The notes under the pieces: model-generated | Database searches by the model: none | What the model saw: the letters and a program-made list of their open reading frames with translations, nothing else | Told to the model about the DNA's origin: nothing | Source of the DNA: Methylococcales bacterium | GTDB lineage: Bacteria > Pseudomonadota > Gammaproteobacteria > Methylococcales > Methylomonadaceae | Direction: 5' to 3' | NCBI GenBank assembly: GCA_023134955.1 | Contig: JAGLUC010000137.1 | Location: forward strand, 1-5,964 | Length of the DNA: 5,964 bases | Part shown: positions 1-5,702 of the stretch, one piece after another | Position numbering within the stretch: position 1 is the first letter of the stretch | Layout: each line of letters starts with the position of its first letter | Position numbers and translations under genes: made by a program

Positions 1-13
1 AAAGATGGGAATA

Positions 14-583
14 TTACAAAATATCAGCTATTTTAATGTTGATATTACTCAATTGAGATAAGGTGATTTCATCACCCGAACGAAGCGTAGTTTTTTCAGC
101 ATAAAGTCCATTATGAGGCTGGCTATAAACTTCAAGACAAGCATCATTAACATTAAGTAGCCAGTATTCAGGAATATTATGTAAAGCGTACAAACGAAGC
201 TTCTGGTTTTGATCGAATTTTAGTGAGCTATCAGCCACTTCAATTAATAATAGTACATGACTGGCATCTGGGTGCTGACTGCTATAAAAGTCAGCATTTG
301 GTTTTAATAACATTAAATCAGGTTCTGGCTCTGATAAATCACCAAGTTGCACTGGGTTATGTACACTAACGATAGCCTGGTTTGCTATAAATCGTGCCAG
401 AAGTTGGTTTAGACGGTTTATATGTCCCGAGTGATTACTACCAATAGGTGCCATTTCAATAATTTCTCCATTAATAAGCTCAAGACGACTACCAGGTGGA
501 AAAATATTTGCCTCACCTAATTTTTTCCATTCAGCCAGATTGGTTAAATGCTTTTTATAAAAATTTTCAGTAGATACAGACAT
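14..583 (-). CDS. Uma2 family (DUF820) PD-(D/E)XK nuclease-like protein
   Basis: The 189-residue product has the size and motif order of the Uma2/DUF820 family, a restriction-endonuclease-like fold of poorly known role. Visible features are an N-terminal RLELINGE block (about residues 33-40), an N-H-S-G-H-I-N-R-L helix (50-58), PEPDL with Asp89, LLIEVADSS with Glu115, then Lys128, Tyr132 and PEYWLLNV (138-144). Asp89, Glu115 and Lys128 are the probable metal and catalytic residues, so the fold core looks intact. I start it at the ATG whose first base is 583. A TTG two codons upstream (589) would add two residues, but I see no ribosome binding site favouring it. The gene is divergent from sufS across a short AT-rich gap. 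Such genes are often present in many copies and carried alone. No partner gene is visible here, and the biological role is unknown. Confidence 0.85.
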   Translation of the reverse strand: MSVSTENFYKKHLTNLAEWKKLGEANIFPPGSRLELINGEIIEMAPIGSNHSGHINRLNQLLARFIANQAIVSVHNPVQLGDLSEPEPDLMLLKPNADFYSSQHPDASHVLLLIEVADSSLKFDQNQKLRLYALHNIPEYWLLNVNDACLEVYSQPHNGLYAEKTTLRSGDEITLSQLSNINIKIADIL

Positions 584-615
584 AGTCAAAACGATTTAGA
601 TGAATTAATTTAAAA

Positions 616-621
616 TATAAT
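616..621 (+). promoter_or_regulatory. Candidate -10 element for the sufS-sufU transcript
   Basis: A perfect TATAAT lies 46 bases before the sufS start, in the divergent intergenic region between the Uma2 gene and sufS. The best-spaced -35 (about 593-598, GATTTA) is poor, so this is only a candidate. The surrounding DNA is very AT-rich and could also hold the opposite-strand promoter for the Uma2 gene. I see no IscR-like palindrome. Confidence 0.35.
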
Positions 622-667
622 ACACCTTTAATTAAGCAAACTTATTCCAAAATACTCCAATTAAAAA

Positions 668-1891
668 ATGACCACATTTCCCATAGAAAAAATTCGTGCA
701 GATTTTCCTATTTTAAATGAGAAAATTCGTAACAAACCGTTAATTTATTTGGATAATGCCGCTACTTGCCAAAAGCCATTAGTGGTTATTGATAGTATTT
801 CAAACTTTTATAAACATGAATATGCCAATGTACATCGCGGCGTGCATACGCTGAGTGTCAAAGCAACAGATCGTTATGAGGGGGCAAGAGAAAAGCTTAA
901 AACCTTTATCAATGCCAGTAGTACTAAAGAAATTATCTTTGTCAAAGGTACAACAGAAGCGATTAACCTAGTCGCTCAAACATTTGGTAAAACCAATATT
1001 AAACAGGGTGATGAGATATTAATCACTGCTATGGAACATCATTCAAATATTGTGCCATGGCAAATGCTGTGTAAAGACACGGGTGCAATCTTAAAAGTAG
1101 CACCGATAAATCTACAAGGTGAATTGATTTTCGATGAATTTGAAAAACTGATCAGTGATAAAACTAAGTTGGTTTCTGTAGTTCACATGTCTAATGCCTT
1201 AGGCACAATTAATCCCGTTAAAAAGATTATTGCAGCGGCTAAAGCTAAAAATATCCCTGTCTTATTAGATGGCGCACAAGCGATTCCTCATATGTCAGTT
1301 GATGTGCAGGCACTGGATTGTGACTTTTATGCATTCTCTGGACATAAAATGTATGCCCCTACAGGTATCGGCGTGTTATATGGCAAACAAGCTCTATTAG
1401 AAGCCATGCCTCCGTATCAAGGTGGTGGTGATATGATTCGCAAAGTGACTTTTGAAGAGACTGAATATAATGCTTTACCTTATAAATTTGAAGCGGGTAC
1501 ACCTAGTATTGCTGATGTAGTTGGGCTAGGTACAGCGATTGATTATCTGACAGAAATAGGCATGGATAATATTGCTAATTATGAAGCTGAATTATTGGAT
1601 TATGCCACTAAAAAGGCTAAACAAATAGAAGGCTTAAGAATTATCGGTGAAGCAAAGGATAAAGGGGCTATTTTATCGTTCGTGTTAGATAAAGTTCATC
1701 CGCATGATATTGGGACTATGTTAGATAGTTTAGGTATTGCAATCAGAGCAGGGCACCATTGTGCCATGCCAGTGATGGACTTTTTTGAAGTTCCAGCCAC
1801 CGCAAGAGCCTCTTTTGCTATGTATAATACCAGGCAAGAAATTGATGTGTTAATGAATGGAATAGAGCAATTAATAGAGGTGTTCGGCTAA
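668..1891 (+). CDS. sufS: Cysteine desulfurase SufS (class V aminotransferase, group II)
   Basis: SufS is a cytosolic PLP enzyme that removes sulfur from L-cysteine, forming a cysteine persulfide and alanine, and passes the sulfur into Fe-S cluster assembly. The 407-residue length matches E. coli SufS. Visible residues are His124 in MEHHSNIVPW (stacks on PLP), Asp201 and Gln204 in LLDGAQAIPH, the PLP-binding Lys227 in SGHKMYAPTG, and the active-site Cys365 in RAGHHCAMP, so the enzyme should be active. The start fits the family N-terminus (DFPIL...YLDNAAT), but no Shine-Dalgarno sequence is visible before it (ATTAAAAA). It overlaps sufU by one base (TAATG), which suggests translational coupling. 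In many bacteria sufS follows sufBCD. Here the upstream gene is an unrelated divergent Uma2 gene, so SufBCD must be encoded elsewhere if present. Confidence 0.96.
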   Translation: MTTFPIEKIRADFPILNEKIRNKPLIYLDNAATCQKPLVVIDSISNFYKHEYANVHRGVHTLSVKATDRYEGAREKLKTFINASSTKEIIFVKGTTEAINLVAQTFGKTNIKQGDEILITAMEHHSNIVPWQMLCKDTGAILKVAPINLQGELIFDEFEKLISDKTKLVSVVHMSNALGTINPVKKIIAAAKAKNIPVLLDGAQAIPHMSVDVQALDCDFYAFSGHKMYAPTGIGVLYGKQALLEAMPPYQGGGDMIRKVTFEETEYNALPYKFEAGTPSIADVVGLGTAIDYLTEIGMDNIANYEAELLDYATKKAKQIEGLRIIGEAKDKGAILSFVLDKVHPHDIGTMLDSLGIAIRAGHHCAMPVMDFFEVPATARASFAMYNTRQEIDVLMNGIEQLIEVFG

Positions 1892-2343
1892 TGTTTGATG
1901 ATTTAAGGGATTTGTACCAAGAAGTGATTTTTGACCATAACAGAAATCCACGTAATTTTAGAGTGATGGAAGATGCTGACCGACAAGTAGAGGGTTTTAA
2001 TCCGCTGTGTGGTGATAGATTAACCTTGTTTTTAAAAATGGATGGTGATCAAATTGTTGATGCCAGTTTTCAAGGATCAGGTTGTGCAATTTCTACCGCA
2101 TCAGTGTCATTAATGACTGAAATTGTAAAGGGTAAAACAGAAGAGCAAGCAGAAGCGTTATTTAAACAATTTCATGAAATGACCACAGGTAAAGAAGAAA
2201 ATATTGATCTGGAAGCGATTGGAAAGTTAGCTGTATTAGCAGGCGTAAGAGAATATCCAGCACGGGTTAAATGTGCAACATTGGCATGGCATACATTAGA
2301 TGCGGCTTTGAAGAATGAAGAGAGTTCTATTTCGACTGAATAA
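1891..2343 (+). CDS. sufU: SufU-type Fe-S assembly protein / zinc-dependent sulfurtransferase
   Basis: This 150-residue protein belongs to the IscU/SufU family. It has the three conserved cysteines Cys40 (NPLCGD), Cys65 (GSGCAIS) and Cys128 (VKCATLAW), plus Asp42. The segment between Cys65 and Cys128 is long (about 62 residues) and lacks the IscU-type LPPVK/HC motif, which marks SufU rather than IscU. In Bacillus subtilis SufU, the cysteines and Asp bind zinc, and the protein accepts persulfide sulfur from SufS. The same role is inferred here from homology and the SufS pairing. The ATG overlaps the sufS stop, and an AGAGG at 1876-1880 sits at suitable spacing inside the end of sufS. The last ten or so residues are a polar, Ser/Glu-rich tail. 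Confidence 0.94.
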   Translation: MFDDLRDLYQEVIFDHNRNPRNFRVMEDADRQVEGFNPLCGDRLTLFLKMDGDQIVDASFQGSGCAISTASVSLMTEIVKGKTEEQAEALFKQFHEMTTGKEENIDLEAIGKLAVLAGVREYPARVKCATLAWHTLDAALKNEESSISTE

Positions 2344-2351
2344 ATTTAGAG

Positions 2352-2376
2352 TCACTTTCATATTGCTATGAAGTGA
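2352..2376. terminator. Inverted repeat downstream of sufU, weak terminator or end marker
   Basis: TCACTT-T-CATA pairs with TATG-AAGTGA around a TTGC loop, giving a ten-pair stem with one bulged T starting 9 bases after the sufU stop. A clear U-tract does not follow on the plus strand (ATGAATAAAAATA), so it is not a textbook intrinsic terminator. It could instead protect the 3' end of the sufSU mRNA or reduce read-through into the accessory genes. Confidence 0.35.
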
Positions 2377-2423
2377 ATGAATAAAAATACTTGCTTCTTT
2401 AACAATTCAAAAATGATGAAAAT

Positions 2424-3182
2424 ATGATTTGTTGGATGTGTAATCACTCCCTAGCCAATTCTAGGGAGCATATATTTAAGAAATCAGATTTAACAAGAGT
2501 TTTTGGCAAAGGCCCTTTTAAAGGGCATAATGCTGTAAGTCATTTTAAAAATGGAAATGAGAATCATATACAAGGGGCTGATTCTAAAAAGCTTAAATAT
2601 AAGTCTAGTTTATGTGAAGCTTGTAACACTACGGTGACTCAACCTTTTGATAGAGCATACGATAAATTTATTAATTATGTTTATAAAAATGAAGCACTAA
2701 TTTTAAAAAAGAGATTTATAGATTTCTTTGAAGTTTATGGGGAATCCTTTGAAGAAGAGCAAAGAAATTTATATAAATATTATGCAAAATCTTTTGGATG
2801 CAGATTGATTGATGCTGGATCTGATGTTCCTAGCGATGTATGTGATTTATTTTTTAAGGACTCTTTCAACACAAACCTTAGAATTAATTTTTCTGTAAGT
2901 GAATGTTTATTAAGTATGCCTAATAAAGATAGAGATGGCTTTTGTGGTAAAGGTGATTTAGATGTATTGAAAGATAAGAAAAATTCTAAAAAAACTAATG
3001 GTTATCAGTGGAGTGAACATGTTTCTTGGTTATATGCTCATCACTGGTATAGAACAACCCCTGATGGAAAATTAGGCTCTATTTGGATTGCAGACAATCA
3101 GTTTATTTATTTAGGTAGTATTGAATCAGATGAAAAGTCACTGGAATATTTTGAAAGAAAAATTAAAAATATTTTAGATTAG
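2424..3182 (+). CDS. Hypothetical protein with Cys4/HNH-like N-terminal zinc-binding region
   Basis: I do not recognise a named family for this 252-residue protein. The N-terminus has Cys3-x2-Cys6, then R-E-H-I-F (14-18), then Cys64-x2-Cys67-Asn68 followed by Phe75-Asp76. Paired CxxC knuckles around an E-H motif and a C-x2-C-N ending resemble zinc-containing HNH (beta-beta-alpha metal) nucleases of the C..C-REH-C..CN type. Nuclease activity is inference: I see no full H-N-H triad, though His16 and Asn68 could be two of its residues. The remaining 180 residues are charged and aromatic, with no membrane segment or signal peptide, and include a Trp/Tyr/His-rich stretch (W196 to R210). The start must be 2424, because the next in-frame Met (residue 5) would lose Cys3. 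No clear ribosome binding site is present. Hand counting over 2641-2880 gives about 27% G+C, against about 42% in two sampled lines of sufS, which suggests recent acquisition. Confidence 0.7.
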   Translation: MICWMCNHSLANSREHIFKKSDLTRVFGKGPFKGHNAVSHFKNGNENHIQGADSKKLKYKSSLCEACNTTVTQPFDRAYDKFINYVYKNEALILKKRFIDFFEVYGESFEEEQRNLYKYYAKSFGCRLIDAGSDVPSDVCDLFFKDSFNTNLRINFSVSECLLSMPNKDRDGFCGKGDLDVLKDKKNSKKTNGYQWSEHVSWLYAHHWYRTTPDGKLGSIWIADNQFIYLGSIESDEKSLEYFERKIKNILD

Positions 3183-3250
3183 ATTTAAAACAAACTAAGT
3201 AAAGTAAATAAATTATTAGGCTTTTAGGGGTAACAAAACAGGAAACAATA

Positions 3251-3484
3251 ATGCTATTACAAGAACAAATTATTGAAGAAATTAAGCAAATTCCCAGTAA
3301 TAAACTGGTGGAGACTTATGATTTAATTCATTATTTTCGTCTTGGTTTAAATCAACAAAAACAAGCTAGCAAGATAACTGAAAAACAGCGTCCTATTGGG
3401 TTGTCAAAAGAGAAGTTTCAGGTTCCTACTAGTTTTTATGAGTCTCTTAGTGATGAGATTCTTGATAATTTTGATGGTAAATAG
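3251..3484 (+). CDS. Small antitoxin, DUF2281/VapB-like, paired with PIN toxin
   Basis: This 77-residue protein has an N-terminal helical part (QEQIIEEIKQIPSNKLVETY, about 4-23) like DUF2281 antitoxins. Its C-terminal tail, RPIGLSKEKFQVP...FYESLSDEILDNFDG, resembles the toxin-neutralising tails of antitoxins that accompany PIN toxins (typically RP-GL-KG-F-VP-F-PLP-EILD-FEG). It would bind and block the PIN protein encoded next and probably autoregulate the pair, but no operator is obvious. An AGGA at 3240-3243 lies 7 bases before the ATG, the clearest ribosome binding site in the accessory block. The stop TAG is followed immediately by the toxin ATG. The assignment rests on tail pattern and gene order rather than on a strongly conserved domain. 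Confidence 0.8.
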   Translation: MLLQEQIIEEIKQIPSNKLVETYDLIHYFRLGLNQQKQASKITEKQRPIGLSKEKFQVPTSFYESLSDEILDNFDGK

Positions 3485-3871
3485 ATGAAAGCTCTTCTCT
3501 ATACTTGTACTTTATTGAGGATTGCAAGTGATGCTAAAGAATTAAGTGATCAAGCTAAAGCTTTGTTTCAAAATACCGATAATGCTGTTTATTTGAGGAG
3601 TGTGTCAGTATGGGAAATTATCGTAAAAAACAAATTAGGCAAATTACCATTACCTGATAAACCAGCGAAATTTGTTACTGAGCTATGTGAAAAGCATTTT
3701 ATTGAAAATATCTCTTTAGATCATAAAGCTATTTTTCATTTGACAACCTTGCCTGATTATCATCGTGACCCTTTTGATAGAATGCTTGTTTGTCAAGTAA
3801 TTGAACACGATTTTACTATTTTAACTTCTGATAATTTAATTACTCAATACCCTATCAAAACAGCTTGGTAA
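3485..3871 (+). CDS. PIN-domain toxin (VapC-like) with altered first active-site motif
   Basis: The 128-residue protein matches the PIN toxin family whose members usually begin MK-LLDTHTLLW and end with HRDPFDRML...TSD...YP-K--W. PIN toxins are Mg2+-dependent ribonucleases that cut tRNA or other RNA. The later motifs are intact: SVWEIIVKNKLGKL with Glu44, HRDPFDRM with Asp95 and Asp98, and LTSD with Asp116. The first motif reads LLYTCTLLR, so the usual Asp6 is Tyr, the His at position 8 is Cys and the Trp at position 12 is Arg. The Asp-to-Tyr change needs only GAT to TAT. Because this aspartate coordinates the catalytic metal, the toxin is probably inactive or impaired although its frame is open. 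It directly abuts the antitoxin gene (no spacer) and ends 16 bases before rsmJ. Confidence 0.88.
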   Translation: MKALLYTCTLLRIASDAKELSDQAKALFQNTDNAVYLRSVSVWEIIVKNKLGKLPLPDKPAKFVTELCEKHFIENISLDHKAIFHLTTLPDYHRDPFDRMLVCQVIEHDFTILTSDNLITQYPIKTAW

Positions 3872-3887
3872 CAATAAAGAAGTTAAG

Positions 3888-4670
3888 ATGGGAATAAAAA
3901 CACCACATAAATATTCTGAAAAATTAGCCGTTCTGTATCTAGGGCAAGGTGAAATAGAACCATTTAGCCAACTTGCAGAGCGATTAAACGTCCCTTTATT
4001 AGAATCCGCAAATAAAAAAACAGCAGAAGATTTCTTCTTAACCTGGCGTGATGGCTGTCTAAAACTATTGGATAAAGAATTGCTGAAAAAAGGTGGTTTA
4101 TCGGTTGATATAGCACCACGCCCTGGAGAACAACGCTCATGGCCAGCACCTAAAAACACTGCGTTAGCACATGCCTTAGGGCGTAAAACCCAAACCATTA
4201 TTGATGCTACTACAGGCTGGGGACAAGATAGCCTGCATATTTTTCGTATGGGGTATTCTTTGCGCTGTATTGAACGCTCACCCATTATGGTTGAGTTATT
4301 AGATGATGCATTTAAACGATTAGAGCAGACTGACTGGGTTAAAAATTTACAGCTAAAAGTTCCTGAATTAATTGCGGGTAATGCCATAGAGGTTTTATCG
4401 ACTTTAGATGATCAGCCTGAATGTATCTATATAGACCCAATGTTTCCCCCAAAGCGAAAACAATCAGCACTGCCTAAAAAATCAATGTTGATACTACGTG
4501 ATTTACTGGGTGATGATGCTGATAAAGATCAATTATTTGAGGCGGCATTTCAGGCTGCTACTAAAAAAGTCGTAGTAAAGACACCTGATTATGCTGATCC
4601 GATTGCAGGCAAACCCAATGAAAGTTTTAGTGGCAAGCTATTACGTTACGATGTTTATTTAAAAGGTTAA
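3888..4670 (+). CDS. rsmJ: 16S rRNA (guanine1516-N2)-methyltransferase RsmJ
   Basis: RsmJ (formerly YhiQ) uses S-adenosylmethionine to methylate N2 of G1516 in helix 45 of 16S rRNA. The 260-residue protein has the family's landmark blocks in order: VDIAPRPGEQRSWP at 73-86 (the family's region before the fold), SAM motif I DATTGWGQD (106-114, usually DATAGLGRD), the acidic ribose-binding ER (129-130), DPMFPPKRKQSALPKK (183-198) containing the likely catalytic D-P-M-F motif, and VVVKTPDYADP (228-237). Length is close to the E. coli protein. It starts 16 bases after the PIN toxin stop with only a weak GA-rich ribosome binding site (AAAGAAG, 3876-3882). It ends 2 bases before the Rieske gene, so the two are probably cotranscribed. 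RsmJ has no known link to Fe-S assembly, so its place here may be incidental. Confidence 0.92.
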   Translation: MGIKTPHKYSEKLAVLYLGQGEIEPFSQLAERLNVPLLESANKKTAEDFFLTWRDGCLKLLDKELLKKGGLSVDIAPRPGEQRSWPAPKNTALAHALGRKTQTIIDATTGWGQDSLHIFRMGYSLRCIERSPIMVELLDDAFKRLEQTDWVKNLQLKVPELIAGNAIEVLSTLDDQPECIYIDPMFPPKRKQSALPKKSMLILRDLLGDDADKDQLFEAAFQAATKKVVVKTPDYADPIAGKPNESFSGKLLRYDVYLKG

Positions 4671-4672
4671 AA

Positions 4673-4993
4673 ATGACAGACTGGATTGATGTATGTGCGG
4701 AAAATTCACTGGCGGAAGGTGAAAATATAATTGTCGAGGTGGATGGCACAGAAGTCGCTATCTTTAAAGTTGATGGACAGTTTTATGCCATAGAAGATGT
4801 TTGTAGTCATGATGGAGCAGAAATAGCCAGTGGAGAATTGGACGGAGATGAAATTATCTGCCCACGACATGGTGCTCGTTTTTGTGTTAAAACAGGTGCG
4901 GTAAAATGCCCACCTGCTTATGAGAACGTGGATACGTTTCCAGTTCAAATAATGAATAGTCGGCTACAAGTTAGAGATGATCGCTGGGATTAA
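4673..4993 (+). CDS. Rieske [2Fe-2S] ferredoxin (non-heme oxygenase ferredoxin-subunit type)
   Basis: This 106-residue soluble protein carries a complete Rieske cluster motif: Cys44-x-His46 (CSHDG) and Cys63-x2-His66 (CPRHGARF) separated by 16 residues, so two Cys and two His can bind a [2Fe-2S] cluster. There is no membrane anchor or signal peptide, which argues against a bc1-complex Rieske protein. It resembles the small ferredoxins of ring-hydroxylating dioxygenases and nitrite reductase small subunits. No oxygenase gene is nearby. Homologues are commonly encoded at the end of suf operons next to sufU, so a role supplying electrons for Fe-S assembly or maturation is plausible but inferred. 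AAAAGG at 4661-4666, inside the end of rsmJ, can serve as its ribosome binding site. The C-terminus (LQVRDDRWD) is intact. Confidence 0.93.
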   Translation: MTDWIDVCAENSLAEGENIIVEVDGTEVAIFKVDGQFYAIEDVCSHDGAEIASGELDGDEIICPRHGARFCVKTGAVKCPPAYENVDTFPVQIMNSRLQVRDDRWD

Positions 4994-4994
4994 T

Positions 4995-5670
4995 ATGGAT
5001 TACTTGGATTGAGATTTAGACCCTATATTTATAACGCTTGGTTTCGTTAAAGTACGTTGGTATGGTTTGCTGTTTGGTATGGCTTTTATTTCCAGTTATT
5101 TATTAATGTATTGGATTTATAAGCGCGAAAACAGAAACCCTGATGATGCTGATGATCTACTTTGGCATATTGATTGGCTTATATCTATTTCAGTTACGAG
5201 TAGAAGAGAAATTTGTCTGGTTTATAGACAGGATTTCAGTAGTCTGTGCATTAGGTGCCTGCTTCATCCGTACAGGTAATTTTTTAAATTCAGAAATAGT
5301 CGGCATACCGACAACAGCTCCTTGGGCAGTTGTTTTTACACGTATTGATTCATTACCAAGACATCCTGTGCAATTATATGAAGTAATATCATACTTTTTT
5401 GTGTTTGTTTTGCTATTACATATGTATCGAAAAATGCAAGATGGCATCAGACCCGGTGCAATTTTTGCCACTTTTCTTGTGATTGTTCTTATCGCTCGAT
5501 TTTTTCTTGAATTCTTAAAAACCAAGCAGGAGGTTTATGAAAGTGATTTTTGGTTATTAACCGGACAGATGCTTAGTATTCCGTTCATTTTAACTGGAAT
5601 TTTATTTATAAGTTATCCTGCTTTTAAAAAAATGTTTTCAACCAAGTTAGAAATACGTTCTCTGTTATAA
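4995..5670 (+). pseudogene. lgt: Decayed prolipoprotein diacylglyceryl transferase (lgt)
   Basis: Lgt is an inner-membrane enzyme that adds diacylglycerol from phosphatidylglycerol to lipoprotein cysteines. Two reading frames together spell an Lgt. The first runs MDYLD-stop-DLDPIFITLG then VRWYGLLFGMAF to DDADDLLW (about 4995-5165). The second, one frame over, continues from about 5164 with GILIGLYLF, the signature FIRTGNFLNSEIVG (5266-5304), RHPVQLYE, RPGAIF, ARFFLEFLK and a C-terminal membrane segment, ending at TAA 5668-5670. Codon 6 is TGA (5010-5012), where homologues I recall have Trp (TGG). Between DDLLW and GILIG about 45 residues are missing, including the RxGH-FY segment and the essential-His HGG motif, and the frame shifts there. 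Both lesions are directly visible; the deletion size is my estimate. The ATG sits one base after the Rieske stop. A functional lgt should exist elsewhere if the cell makes lipoproteins. Confidence 0.85.
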
Positions 5671-5671
5671 T
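5663..5671 (+). promoter_or_regulatory. Candidate extended -10 promoter for prfB
   Basis: TGTTATAAT (TGn followed by a perfect TATAAT at 5666-5671) overlaps the last codons of the lgt remnant. It lies 31 bases upstream of the prfB ATG, which would give a 5' leader of roughly 25 bases. No good -35 is present, as is usual for extended -10 promoters. Calling it active is inference. Confidence 0.4.
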
Positions 5672-5702
5672 TGATCGTTTTACCGTTGTTTGATAAACAT
5701 TC

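Noticed and set aside
3183..3250. Possible terminator or attachment site between the orphan gene and the antitoxin
   Set aside because: The AT-rich stretch contains short repeated TAAGTAAAGTAAATAAA-like runs but no stable hairpin, U-tract or repeat matching the other side of the module.
3836..4387. Long open frame on the minus strand opposite rsmJ
   Set aside because: It is antisense to a well-supported rsmJ and the end of the PIN gene. Its translation is Ser/Arg/Cys-rich with no recognisable domain, so it is a shadow of the codon bias of the sense genes.
4706..4948. Minus-strand open frame opposite the Rieske gene
   Set aside because: It is fully antisense to a complete Rieske motif gene and has no ribosome binding site or family features.
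5010..5012. In-frame TGA in lgt read as Trp (an alternative genetic code)
   Set aside because: The position would suit Trp, and no gene in the window ends in TGA. However, the same gene also carries a frame-shifting deletion, Trp is otherwise encoded by TGG, and an RF2 gene is present, so ordinary gene decay explains it better.
5067..5279. A 70-residue stand-alone membrane protein
   Set aside because: Its first 30 residues are the Lgt N-terminal membrane segment and the rest is out-of-frame lgt sequence after the deletion, so it is part of the pseudogene rather than an independent gene.
5190..5525. Minus-strand open frame inside lgt
   Set aside because: It lies opposite the conserved Lgt signature region and its translation has no coherent fold or motif.
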